From assembly GCA_020205615.1 (NCBI GenBank), contig CM035167.1:57247023-57311022 (forward strand): a stretch of 64,000 nt of DNA. The letters are read 5' to 3'. Position numbers and translations under genes: made by a program. A model generated the notes under the pieces. That model saw only the letters and a program-made list of their open reading frames with translations, was not told the origin of the DNA and ran no database searches. The DNA comes from Panax quinquefolius (lineage: Eukaryota > Streptophyta > Magnoliopsida > Apiales > Araliaceae). Shown here in pieces: positions 33,474 to 44,570 of the stretch. Every line of letters starts with the position of its first letter. Position 1 is the stretch's first letter.

Positions 33474-36400
33474 TGTGACACCCCCAAATCCCGGTACTTC
33501 ATTACCTCAAGATTTGGTGTTCACGTAATCAAAACATTCATATCTAACTACCCAATCATAATAAATTGAATAATAAAAACCTACCCATACAGGATTACTT
33601 TAATAAAAACATTATCTCCCAGGTTCTCTAACCTTTAATACAATCATTCAAGTGCGGAAATTAAATTATTAGATCACATCATTATTAAAAGTCTATCATC
33701 ACAACGATAAAGAAAAATTACAAGTCTTCATCACTTGTACATTTTCTCTTTCCTTTGCTAGTTGTTGGTTTATCTACCTTCTCAACCATAGCTGCAATAA
33801 ATGTATAAATATGCAAGAGTGAGCAAACAAAGCTCACTTGAAATAAGAATAAATATCTTTACATTATTTGCAAAATAATAGGCTCAATAGAACTGAATGA
33901 TATGTTCTATTAACATTACAACATTTGCCAATTCATAGGCTCAATAGAACTGAATGATTTGTTCTATTAACATTCTTAAATATACTACTGAGGGTCAAAT
34001 GACCATGAACCATGTCCACAGTTATAAGTAATCTTTCAACTTTAACTTTAACAGTCATATGACTATAAGGACTCCACGTACTTAGGGGGATCAATCCTTC
34101 GTCCAATGTATTGTGCACTACCATTTCAACGCTAAGCGTAAACCACTAAACATAGGGTTGTCCATCTCAGTATTTAGAGTACAAGTTCGCACCAAAGAAA
34201 GTTTGGTTTGGATAAGCTTTCAAGGGTAATTGAAGTTTAATAATCATCAACTAGGGAACTAGTTGAATCAACAACGCTTGATAGCGCAATAGTTGTTTAA
34301 TAACAACATAACTTAGAACATTTGAGAATCATAAATAAACTGATTCTACATATCAAACTCATGCTTGAAATAACTATAGAGCATAAGCATTCAATAAAAT
34401 GAATAAAATGGTTAACCTTTGCTTGAACAGTAAAATAAGCTAAGGTTCGAGTCTTATAACATTAGAAATGATATTCCTGAACGTACATTTAACTGATAGC
34501 AAGCTGAAACTAAAAACTTGCCCAACAATGTATTAGGTCATGCAAAGAATTAAAACAGTTCAATATTAGAGACGAGAGTTCAAAATTACGTTCATTATAT
34601 AATAATAGAACTTAAGAAACTTGCATAACTTTAAACAAGTTAGAATGAATGAATCAATAAAATTGATTTATTCAATAACAGTTAAGATAAGAAGCTTGCT
34701 CAATCAAAAGCATGAAGTTATACAATATAATAATAGAACTAACTCAACGAAAGTGTAGAGTTAGAAAACTAGCACAATGTAATAAATGAACTAGCTCAAC
34801 GAAAGTGTAGAGTTAGAAAACTTGCCTCGAGCGTAAGCTAAAATATTAAAACTCACGTTCACCTATACACAGTATTAAAACCACACCATCTATTAGACAT
34901 ACTAATATTCACTTTTCAATATAAAACACATTACTAGCTAAACTTGTTATTTTAGCACAAGTCTTAAGCTACCATTTACATTTCAGAATTCCCAAGTGTT
35001 AATCATCACAACACATAACTAACGTTTAATGTATAAACTAGGTTATCACATAACGCGTTTTTGATTTACTAATCATTTTTTGCAACTTTGAATTCATAAT
35101 ACATATAACACAACTCTGTATTAGCCTTGTTGTTACATGTTGGACACATTACCATAACCTTTAGCTAAGCACAAAGAATGACTAAAGTCTGCAGAATTAG
35201 CGAGACTTGAGGTAATCTGAAATGAGCACTCACGCATTGGCACGAGTTTTTTATATTTGAGGGCTACATGCATGCGGGTGACAAGCGCTCCGCGCCTAGA
35301 GGCTAGGCGGCCAGCCATGACGTATTATATAACTTAGTTTTTTGCGAGCGAGCTTTGACACTTTTCTTAAGCCAACTAACACGAATTTCACCCACCAAAC
35401 AGTGACAATAACACGTAAAATAAATATACAACTATCATAGACATGATTGCTAACATATTCAACCACTTAGCACAATTTAACAATCACTAAAACTATTTTA
35501 ATTTCTCAATTTTCATGTTTTCATGAAAAACTCAATTTTCTTGACATTCATCCAAAAAATCATCACTGTGATTTCAAAACATGACCAAATCATCTCATTC
35601 AAATTACGTTATGTTCGTATCTCAACAAACTAGCATAAACAAAACTCAATTAACATCTTAGCATGCAATTTAACCATCAAAATTGGTACTTACATAGCTA
35701 CATATGAAAACATAAACGCTGACATCATTTTCTTTTCCTATTATCCGAAAATTAACATGCAATTTCCTTATTTGACATAAACTCTAGCATTATAAACATA
35801 TACAATTGCAATTACCAACTATATAAATCCACAATTCAACAATTGCTTATTACAGAACATGAAAAAATTCTTGCCGTCCAACACAAATACATATATATTA
35901 TCACAGTTATGAACATACCTTTTGTTGCTTGAAAGAATTTCTTGCTAAACACACTGGAATTGACGTGAAAATTTCCTAGATTCCTCTCCAATTCTCTCTC
36001 AAGAAATTCTCAATTTTCTCAGAGTTCTCAGTAACTTAAGCGTAAAACCCCAAACTGAATTGTAAGCGTAAACAAAAAAAAACTGATACACCTTAATATG
36101 CATAAATATAATAACAGTTACAAAAATAAACGTATATATATTATAATTATATTATACTTATTATTTTATTTAATTTAAATAAACTAGAAATCCCAAAAGC
36201 CATAAGGCTTGTTTGGCAAAAACCCTTTAAAATGTAAAGAATTAATATATTAAGCCTTGTTTGGCAAAAACTAAATTAAACTACTTTAATTTATTTTAAT
36301 AACTCCTTATAATATAGTTATTTGTCACACTATATTTAATCAAGCTTTCATATTTATTTTAATTAATCAAATCACAATTAATTAAATAAATCCTTTAATC

Positions 36401-36610
36401 ACATAACTAAATACAAATAATTAACCATTAAATTGAAATATCAATATAATAATCATTTCCTTAATTCATCAATTATTTATTTAATAAATAATTAACTAAA
36501 CAAAATTAAATCAATTGAACAAATTTTTATTCAACGATAATCACATCCATTAAATATTTATATAAATCAATAAATATTTAATATTACATTTAAAATTCTG
36601 GAATGTTACA
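33474..36610 (-). mobile_element. Solo gypsy LTR H
   Basis: 3,137 bp from TGTGACACCCCCAAAT to GGAATGTTACA, with an exact TGTCT target duplication (33469-33473 and 36611-36615). It lies within the protease region of A, and B shows the uninterrupted site near 61217. No gag, pol or primer site is present, so it is a solo LTR. By comparison with C it is in minus orientation. Its 3' half (in transcript order) has the donor-like boxes at 35914-35922 and 34820-34827 and the hairpin at 33818-33838. J is a fragment of a related LTR. Confidence 0.85.
33818..33838 (-). other. Conserved LTR hairpin, solo LTR H
   Basis: Seven-bp arms AGTGAGC and GCTCACT around a 7-nt loop. On the minus strand, TTGCAG ends at 33792, 28 nt after the TGAGC/GCTCA core. 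The following frame (AMVEKVDKPTTSKGKRKC and on) stops at 33718-33720. Confidence 0.75.
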
Positions 36611-36760
36611 TGTCTTGCCCGAGCCGTTGTCTCCAAAGATGACTGAGGGACCCTCCTTCTCTATGTAGTTAGACAAAAGGGCTTTGTTCCCAGTCATGTG
36701 TCTTGAGTATTCACTATCCAGATACCAGGTTGTGATCGTGGAGCTCTTTTCCTGTCATAA
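36611..36760 (-). pseudogene. A aspartic protease fragment
   Basis: Reads TWYLDSEYSRHMTGNKALL and SVIFGDNGSGKT, then is cut by H. The copia protease motif normally has DSGCSRHMTG, as in B. Here Gly is Glu and Cys is Tyr, both G-to-A changes on the coding strand, which destroys the active site. The remainder continues at 33473. Confidence 0.8.
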
Positions 36761-38890
36761 CATTGAACCTTCATTTTGGTACCCATATTTGCAGGGGTCC
36801 TATTTTGTTAGTATCCTTGGGGACCCAAATCTATTTGATCTTGGGTCTCACATGCATGAAATTATAATAGCATCTTGCAGCCTTGTGACCAACTCTATTG
36901 CACACAAAACACTTAGTATGATACATGCCTGTGTGTGTGTGAGAGTTCATTCTCCATTTGGACTTTTGTGGTTCTTTAGTCATTCTTCTGTTAAACTGAT
37001 TTTCCTTCTTCCATATGTCGTTGGGTCTCATGAAATGTGAGGAGTGCATCTTACCTCTACTGTACCTTCCCAGTTGGTTCGTAGAGTTGGTTTTATTTAA
37101 CTCTACGATCCTCAGAGGTTGGTGAGTAGAGGATGGGTTACTCTTCTCTTTTCTGAAGCCCAGGGCAGCATGAGATCCTTTACTCCTTGGAGTATGGATG
37201 GAAACGGTGGAACATGGTTGAGCTGGTTCTTCCTTCTGTGAGGATTTCATAAATGTAATACCTCTACTAAAATTTGAAGCATTACCAGTGCTAGTTTCCT
37301 TTATATTTTCCACACATGGCTCTGAGGTGGATTCCCCAAAGCCTAAGCCTGTTCTGTCAAATGTACTTCTATGACAAGAGAGCAGGGAGTCCATGGATGA
37401 TGAGGATTTGTTCCATGTAGAGATAGTCTTTTCTAGTTCCTCAACTTTAGAGGTTAGATTGGACTCTCTTTGTGCATTGAGCTCATTTGTCTGTTTTAAG
37501 ATCTCATTCTCAGCCTCAAGCTTGGAGAGAAAGTTAGTACTTAGAAGAGCTATTTCTAGCTCTTCTTGAACTTTCTTTTTCTCCTCTTGAAGAAGTCAAT
37601 AATCCTTTGACAGAACTCTGAACCACTTCATGTATTGATGTAGATCAGTTATTATGCCATGCAGTGCAGTTCTCAAATCATTAATGTCTACATCAGGTGA
37701 GTTGAAGTCAAATATCTCATCGATACTTACTTCATGAATGTTGGAGTTCTGTTTGTCCTTTGCATGTTTAGCCATCAGGCACCTATTAGCCATTTTAGGA
37801 TCTTCATTATCTCCAGATTCAGGAGTTGAGTCACTGTCTGAATCACTCCAAGATCCTCCAGCTACCAGGCCTTTGTTTCTCTTCTGAGGCCTTTTGTTTC
37901 CTTTGTATTCCTTCTTTGCATGTGATTTCTTCTTTAGTTCTTCTCTGAGAGGTTTGTTGCAGTTGGCAATGAAGTGTCCAGGCTTCTTGCAGTTGTAGCA
38001 TAGATCATTCATTTGCTTTCATGCATTGCTTTGAATTCTTGACCTTCTTTGGCTTGCTGGTTTTGCCTTGACACATGAACCTTCTTAGTCTTTTTACCAG
38101 CATAGCAAAGTCTTCATCATCATATTCGTCACAGTCATAGTTAATCTCAGTGTTGACCTTGGATGCACTTTCAGTTGCTTTGAGAGCAACACCCTTATCC
38201 TTCTTTCTTCCTTCTGATAAGGTTTCAGCTCGTTGAGTCAGCTCCAGTTTGTATGTCAGAAGATTGCCATATAGCTGTTGAACTGTCATCTCATGAAGAT
38301 TCTTTGACTCTCTAATACCAGTGGTTTTGGCATCCCACCTGCTTGGTAGGGATCTCATGAACTTTATGATTAGATCATTGTTTGGATAGATCTTTCCATA
38401 GGCTCGTATAGAGTTGAGCAGAACGTTGAATCTCTCATAGGTGGCAGTTACGTTTTCTCCTTGAACATGAGCAAACATTTCATACTCCTGTGCCAGGAGT
38501 GATTGTTTATTTTCTTTTACTTCTTCTGTTCCTTTGTGCATGATGAGTAGTGCTTCCCAAACCTCCTTCGCTGTTGACAACATTTTCGAACAGATCCTCT
38601 TCTAAGGATTAAAACAAAATGTTCTTGGCCTTCTTGTCGAGTTGGACAGCTCTCTTCTCGTTGTCGGTCCACTCCTCTTTGACTTTGATTTGTATCCTGT
38701 TTGGATCGTCTGTGGTTGGTGCAAGCTTTGTTGGAAAATAGGGCCCATTCTGAATAGTCTCAAATAGATCTTCATCTATTGAGTCCATGTATGCTTGCAT
38801 CCTAACTTTCCAGTTTGCTAATTTATCTTTGTTGCACATTGGTGGCTTGCTGCCTCCTCCAGTTCTTGATTCACTTGGTAAGTGTGCCAT
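36761..38890 (-). pseudogene. A gag, broken
   Basis: Starts at ATG 38890 (MAHLPSESRTGGGSKPPMCN). The gag domain includes NWKVRMQAYMDSIDEDLF and MHKGTEEVKENKQSLLAQEY. There are two zinc knuckles separated by a coiled-coil stretch: CYNCKKPGHFIANC (about 37990) and CFVCNRVGHKAARC (about 36890). Long coiled-coil gag proteins are typical of Sireviruses. Breaks: a CAA-to-TAA stop at 38609-38611, a one-base frameshift at an A run near 38582-38587 (shared with B), a frameshift near 38010, a stop at 37596 and another at 36831. Confidence 0.85.
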
Positions 38891-38927
38891 TGGATCTACT
38901 AGAGCTTTGTAGGCTGTATAATAAAAC

Positions 38928-38943
38928 CTGATTTGATACCAAT
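38928..38943 (-). other. Primer binding site of A
   Basis: ATTGGTATCAAATCAGG on the minus strand, immediately after the LTR end. It is a variant of the initiator tRNA-Met site. Confidence 0.75.
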
Positions 38944-39159
38944 TGTTAGTTCAGGAGGCACAATAGTTATCTAGAAAGGGGGTTGAATAGATATTTAAAA
39001 ATCTTTTCGTTTTAACTTGTTAATTGATAATGATTAAAACTTAGCGGAATTAATATTTGTTTTAATCTCCCTTAAGATAGTGAGTTTAAGAGAGTGAGGT
39101 AGTTATAGCATTTATGGCAGATATGGCAGTTATAGCAAGAATGTAATAGACACAGTCGT

Positions 39160-39371
39160 TTTAAGTGGTTCAGAGCACTTAAAGCTCCTAGTCCACTCTT
39201 CTACTCCTCGAGTAGGAAATCCACTAAGGATGCCTTTTACAGTTTCTAAAACACACTGATTCCTTCTAGACCAGCAGTCTAGGAACATCTTAGTTCACTC
39301 TTGAACTCTTCAAGTCCAGCAGACTTGGCTCTTCACAGTTCACTTAGAACTCTTCAAGTCCTTCTGACTTG
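39160..39371 (-). repeat. Series of five small stem-loops in copia LTR
   Basis: Arm/loop sizes and positions: 8/8 at 39160-39183; 5/5 at 39201-39215; 6/5 at 39266-39282; 6/5 at 39311-39327; 6/5 at 39355-39371. The third and fourth have the same CAGCA loop on different stems (CTAGAC, CAAGTC). Most are kept in the other LTR copies of A and B. Confidence 0.75.
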
Positions 39372-39974
39372 GAACTCTTACTTCAGTTGATTGGTAGTTG
39401 TTGAGTTCTTGATGGTTGCTGCTCAGTTGCTGTTAAGCACTTGTTCAAAAGAACTAAGTAGCTGAGCAAGCTTTTCTTTTTCTCAGATCGTAGAGTTGAT
39501 CGTTGAGAGTTCTTGTACGTTTTTGTTCAATGCTTTCTTAGTTCTCTCATCTGCTTGATTTGCATATATGTGATCTTGAAAACTATCCGTTGGATCCATC
39601 CGTTGAAGCATTAAATGCGTTTGACATTTCTGATCTTTGATGGAGACTTTTCTGCACATCTTCTGAATTACATTCTGGCCCACTGACACAGCAGACTGCT
39701 TTCTCACCTAACACATGAAAAGGTGTTTTTCTCCTTACCAATGGTACTTTTCTTAGCTTCTTCAATACGCTTCTTTATTGCATACTAAGGATATCTTTTA
39801 TGCCTTTGGGACTGGGAGTACTACAACGTTTAGAACCCATTCCACATTTGTTGGAGTTTGTCTCCACACAAAACGTGAGGGTTGATGCTTCTAACATAAG
39901 GCAGATGATACTCTTTGATTCAGATCGTGGTGACTTGTCGCCTTGGTGCTTGGTCTGATGCTATCAGCAGAGAG

Positions 39975-40198
39975 CACTATGATTTCTCTTAAATACTTGC
40001 ACACTACGATCTTCGCTTTCTTGAGTTGTAAACTCTACATTTCCGAGAGCACACTACGATCTCTGAGTTGGCTCGGCAAACGTTGGGACCACTCTACGAT
40101 TTCCGAAGAGGCCCTCAAGGCAGGCACACTACGATCCTCGAAGCTCTACGTTCTGCCTTGGCTTTTGTAATCTTGATCAGCTTGATACACTACGATCT
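39975..40198. repeat. CACTACGATC word cluster in copia LTR
   Basis: CACTATGATT, CACTACGATC, CACTACGATC, CTCTACGATT, CACTACGATC and CACTACGATC in about 220 bp. The same word is frequent elsewhere in A and B, in the pol-to-ORF spacer and in coding regions. Confidence 0.75.
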
Positions 40199-40415
40199 CT
40201 TCGAAGCCTATCTATTACATCTCACGATCAATCTAACATCTTTGATCTCTCTATCTATACACTCAGTTACAGAATGATACACATCAAGAGCTTAGATCAA
40301 CCTAACAAGTTTGATCTATCACTAAGTCCTTGTACATATATCTCTTGAAGGACTTTACATATAATCATGAGCATTTACATTTAAACATCAAATCAAAATA
40401 TGCACTCTCCCAACA

Positions 40416-41552
40416 AAAGCCTTATGACTTTTGAATTTGAAATTTGATTTTAATAAAATACAAATAAAATAATTAATTTATATTTTATAATTGCTAAATA
40501 ATTATTATAATTATTGCAACGTCAGTTTTAGACGTTTAGTTTTGTACGTGGGTTTTATTTTATTTTACGTAGAAAGGTTTGGCCTAAGCCTGAGAAAGAG
40601 AGAAGGGAGAGTTTACAGAGAAGAATTGGATAGAAAGAGAGAGCTTGAGAAAAGAGAAAAAGACTTTGGTGATTCCAAATAATTTTGTATTTTATCAAGA
40701 TTATCTCCAATAAATTGAAGGTATACTCTCTCAATCTTGAGTTTTACGTTTATAGAAAGAGTTCACGTTCTTCACTTTCAAATTTTTTTGTAAATTGCAT
40801 GTTTTATGAATTGTTGTTAGACAAACTGATTTATGGTGTTTATTAGCAAATTGTGATGTTAGAATTAACATCTAGAAAAGGAATTAGTGAGCTAATTACG
40901 TTCAAAAGAAAGAAAATAGATTATAGTGACTATGTGTATATATATGGATTATTTTGAAGTCAAAATTGATGTTAACTTGCTAAAGTTAAGAAAAATCTTT
41001 CCGGACATGTTTTATTAAAATTAGCATAACGTTTTCATACGAACTCCGATTGATGCAATTCAAGATGATCCGGAACGAGGACGAGTAGACCTATAACTGT
41101 TTTTCATTAAGTTGTTTAGTTTGATATCGTTATTAGGGGTATAAAATGGTCATATTTAGGACTGTTGTGCACTTGGAGGCAATCAGAGGGTGTCAGGATG
41201 CACGAATGCAAGTGCAGTCCTTTGTGTGTTAGTATAACCTAATCTAAAGAGAATGATAACATGTTGAACATGTAATAGGATGTTGTATCAATTTGTTATG
41301 TGCATATGGTGCAATGGCATGATAATTTAATTAGTTGTAATAGAGCTAAAATGTGATGCTCATGAAAAGATGTGATGTTGTTTAAACTTAAACTTAGTTA
41401 GTGAGCTATAATAAAAGTGGGAAAGAAACTCATGAAGCTAATATTAGTGTAACTAATGAGTATTGTCAATACATATGGTTTGTGTAGGACTTATGGTGAA
41501 CGTGAGTAGTGATTGTTTAATCTACGCACGAGGCAAGTTCTCTAACTCTACT
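40416..41552 (+). repeat. Fragment of old gypsy LTR J
   Basis: Shares its layout with solo LTR H read in reverse (GCCTTATGRCTTTTG near the start, a GAGAGA-rich leader, then GAAG|GTATAC at 40717-40726 and AGGCAAGT at 41531-41538). It is cut at the left by A and at the right by C, so it is the oldest layer seen. No host sequence remains. Confidence 0.65.
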
Positions 41553-42419
41553 TGTAACGCCCGAGAATTTCGGATATTTAATGAATTAAATTTATATTTG
41601 ATTATGTGGATTAAATGAAAATAATTGATTAATTATGTGAGTATGATGTTTGAAGGTCGTTCTAAGACCTAGAATGTGTGAATGTGGTTAGTATTCTTGC
41701 TATGTGCTAGGATTAATTGTTTTGAATTATCAAGACGAAAATGAATGTTTTTCGAGAATTTTCCCGTAAAAACACTATTCATCCGATTTCATTCAGAGCT
41801 TAGGTTCGAAATTCCGAGAAACGTGTAATGATAGAATTTGAAGATATAATGGAATATCCGATAATATTTCCGATAATGGCAAACGAAGTTTTCGCTTGCG
41901 GACTTAAAACCTAAGGGTTAGTGAAAGAGATTTCAGAAAAGGAAAGGAAAGGCGTATAATCATTTCGGTTATTATACGTATGAGATACGAGTATTATACT
42001 AGTTCGAATACGAGTATGGTATGAAGAATAGTATGATGTATAATACAAATATCGTATGAGTACTAGACGAAGAGAATACGGAAGTTATACGCCTGGAATA
42101 CAATTAGTTCTAACTAGATTATGAGCTATGGATTTGGTATAATCCAATTGGACTTGGATTAAAAGCAAGCCCAATGAAGTATGGAATCAAGCCCAAGTTA
42201 AGGCCCAATAGTAATTTAAGACAAGCCCAATCAAAAAAGTTAAACCGCAGGTCGAATCGGCGGGTCACGGGATGGGTAAAACCCATGGGGCAACCCATGG
42301 GCATGTGGGCCGACCACTTGGCCACCAAGTAAAGTGATTACTTGGTGGCTAAGTTGAAGAGGAGGTGGAATAGTAAGGAGGTGGCCATTTGGACCATTTT
42401 GCCCTCCATTTGGATTTCC

Positions 42420-42428
42420 TATAAATAC
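42420..42428 (+). promoter_or_regulatory. TATA box candidate of C LTR
   Basis: TATAAATAC about 870 bp into the LTR and 140 bp before the donor-like AAAGGTAA box. Solo LTR I has TTTAAATAG at the matching place. A second TATATAAAG at 43461 lies in the GC-rich island and is less likely by position. Confidence 0.45.
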
Positions 42429-42562
42429 AAAGCTTAAGTTGGACTTTTAGTGTTTTGAAAAGATTGTCCAATACATATTGAGAGAGACAAAGAGCTAGAA
42501 ACATATAATACATCTACTTCCAAGCAAACCATAAGACGTTTATCAAAAACGCGAAGAACGAC

Positions 42563-42570
42563 AAAGGTAA
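42563..42570 (+). other. Donor-like AAAGGTAA box in C LTR
   Basis: AAAG|GTAA fits a plant 5' splice site. Counterparts lie at 3928-3937, 8053-8063, 35914-35922, 40717-40726 and 54489-54496. Confidence 0.4.
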
Positions 42571-43284
42571 TATTCTCGTAAATAATAGTCTTCATCTTTT
42601 TCGATTTTTTTCTCATAGAGAATCGAAGATTGGTGGAGCATGTTTAGTGAGGAGGAATAAGGATGACTATTAATAATGAAAACATTGATAAGTCATGATT
42701 GAATAGAGATCGTAAGGTTTACATAAGTTAAAACCGTAGAAAGTTATAAACGTGAATATAGTTTTGATTGGATGATTTGAAAACCATCATAGCTAGGGTA
42801 TGTTCATATTGTTTGGTTAAGATGGAGATAATGAATCAATGGAGTGTTCCATTTGATTTGGCTTATAGAACACGAGTAACGAAGTTATGGCGAATTTTGC
42901 GAAAATATACGTTAAACGTCGAAATCATAGAAATCACGGATTAAGGGTCAAAAGTTGCTGTGTGATTTGAAAACGTTGATTTTCAATGCCAACACGTGAG
43001 ATAAGGTTTTCAAGAGTTGTGGACTCAAGAATCGTCGAATTCTGACTTATAACGAAGAAAACGAGTATTGAACGCTCGAAAACGATAAATGAACGCTCAA
43101 AACGAACCAAAAGGTGAATTCTGAGTTAACGAATTTAAAAATGTAAAATTCTTATATGAACACTTAGAGTATGTAATTTGTGAGTTGTACACTTTCAAAT
43201 GAGCCAATTCGGATGTAAAACGAATAAGTTATGAAGCCAGGAAGTTTGTTGGAGAAACCAACTGTCATAACTATCTGGTGCACA

Positions 43285-43500
43285 GGGGCGGCGCCGCAGC
43301 GCCAACCTAGTGTATTTTTGTCACACCGCACCGCCGTGTACGGCCGAGAGAAACTTGAAATGTCTGGAGACTCACGTCGCAACGCGAGAATTAGTGCAAG
43401 GACTCGCGCTGCAACGCCGAGTTCGGGCAAAACTCCTGGAGAGTGATGCCGCAACGCCACTATATAAAGGAGATGCCGCGTCGCAGCGCCGACAGTGTAG
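43285..43500. repeat. GC-rich GCMGCAACGCC repeat island in C LTR
   Basis: Degenerate copies of GC-NGCARCGCC at about 43293, 43375, 43408, 43448 and 43481 in otherwise AT-rich DNA. Solo LTR I has a similar island at 53620-53760. Confidence 0.7.
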
Positions 43501-43950
43501 AAAAGTTGACCAAGTTAGGTTTTGTTTCTAAATTGAATGTAAAACCAATAATAAGACATGAAGGTACCTAATGTACATAATAACGCTAACTTTAAATCAC
43601 TTATAAAGTGATAACGTTAGAGGATTAGATGTGGTTTAATGGGAAGTAAACGAAGAACGCAAGAAGGTAATAAGTAAAACCGTGAATGATGTTCAATGTT
43701 GGTACTTCACCAATAATGATCGAATGTCGGTTAATAACGTAAGACGTTAACAAGCCGTAATGAAGCATGGAATGATGAATTGACTTTATTAACGAAATAA
43801 ATTCAAGTAAGTCATAGAAGAGAAAAAAGTTGGTTAAAACAACTAAAGTAAAGTTTGTTTGGTAACTATTTACAGTGTGCTATGTGAATATATCATGTAG
43901 ATCCTGTAAAGATTGAGAATTGATTGAATATTATATTCGAAGATGCTTAA

Positions 43951-43958
43951 AGGCAAGT
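43951..43958 (+). other. Donor-like AGGCAAGT box in C LTR
   Basis: AG|GCAAGT is the consensus of GC-type 5' splice sites. It is also present at 6380 (G), 34820 (H), 41531 (J) and 53282 (I). Confidence 0.45.
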
Positions 43959-44553
43959 TTTCTTAACGCCTGTCTAACCTCTGTATTAGTCAAGTTTTCT
44001 ATGATTCATGTTTTGAAATTCATGAATGGTTTTAAAGAAAGATTCGATGCCTAATTTAACTCGGCTAGACTGGAATCGAAGAATTGAGTGATTTATTTAC
44101 AAGTCTTTTGATATAGAACTGTTAACGCTATCCTATGCCAAGTATTTGGTGCGGATGTAAAGGTAAGTTTGTCTATGCATAAACAAAAGTATTTTCATTG
44201 ATTATTCGATGGGCACACGAGGTTGCCAAATGTTAAACGTAAATACATTTAACGGAAGAGTGTTGATCAACATAGGGTACTATAGGCTGATCACCTAAAT
44301 GTACTCGTAAGTAATGCCGAATGGATGGCCTTAGTGCCAGATGTCCTTTTTAAGAATAAAAACGAAAAGAGTATGTTCATGGTCTTTTGACCGGTTCAGA
44401 ATTCCTAAGCTATTATATATACTTTGGAATCGTTGTTATGAAATGAGAAGTACTAGTAAATGCTTCATGGTGATTCATAGCTACTTGTTCAGTTATGGAA
44501 GATAATAATATAATTCTCGATGTGGTGTATATATCATCCTTTGATAGACTTGC

Positions 44554-44570
44554 TGAGCTATTTATGCTCA
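44554..44570 (+). other. Conserved LTR hairpin, C LTR
   Basis: TGAGC, a 7-nt loop, GCTCA; the 3' arm with the next base reads GCTCAC, like a plant branch site. TTGCAG follows, ending at 44597. The frame that follows (AKAERTESSKRDKGKAKMDN) stops at 44657-44659. Confidence 0.75.

Larger units (their letters stand above)
1926..40415 (-). mobile_element. Copia element A (Sirevirus type), nested
   Basis: This minus-strand Ty1/copia element has the order 5' LTR, primer site, gag, protease, integrase, RT, RNase H, tandem-repeat spacer, long extra 3' ORF, PPT, 3' LTR. Integrase lies before RT, which defines copia. The long extra ORF after pol, large LTRs and coiled-coil gag point to the Sirevirus (SIRE/Maximus) lineage. 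The element is interrupted by F, G (with D1 inside), D2 and H. Removing these leaves an element of roughly 14 kb. It inserted into the old LTR J, and the right flank AAAGC (40416-40420) should recur at the left end outside the window. Many stops and frameshifts show it cannot encode its own proteins. Confidence 0.85.
38944..40415 (-). repeat. 5' LTR of A
   Basis: 1,472 bp with TGTTAG...CCCAACA ends. It contains five small stem-loops at 39160-39371 and six CACTAYGATC-like words at 39975-40198. No convincing TATA box was found. Frames within it recur in the other LTR copies and carry no known domain. Confidence 0.9.

Noticed and set aside
38570..38600. Programmed frameshift in Sirevirus gag
   Set aside because: The needed shift is +1 after an A run, there is no classic slippery site in A, and a shared one-base slippage mutation is simpler.
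43164..43531. Overlapping frames in a GC-rich stretch
   Set aside because: They result from high GC and few stops in the repeat island; they are not conserved as frames in solo LTR I.
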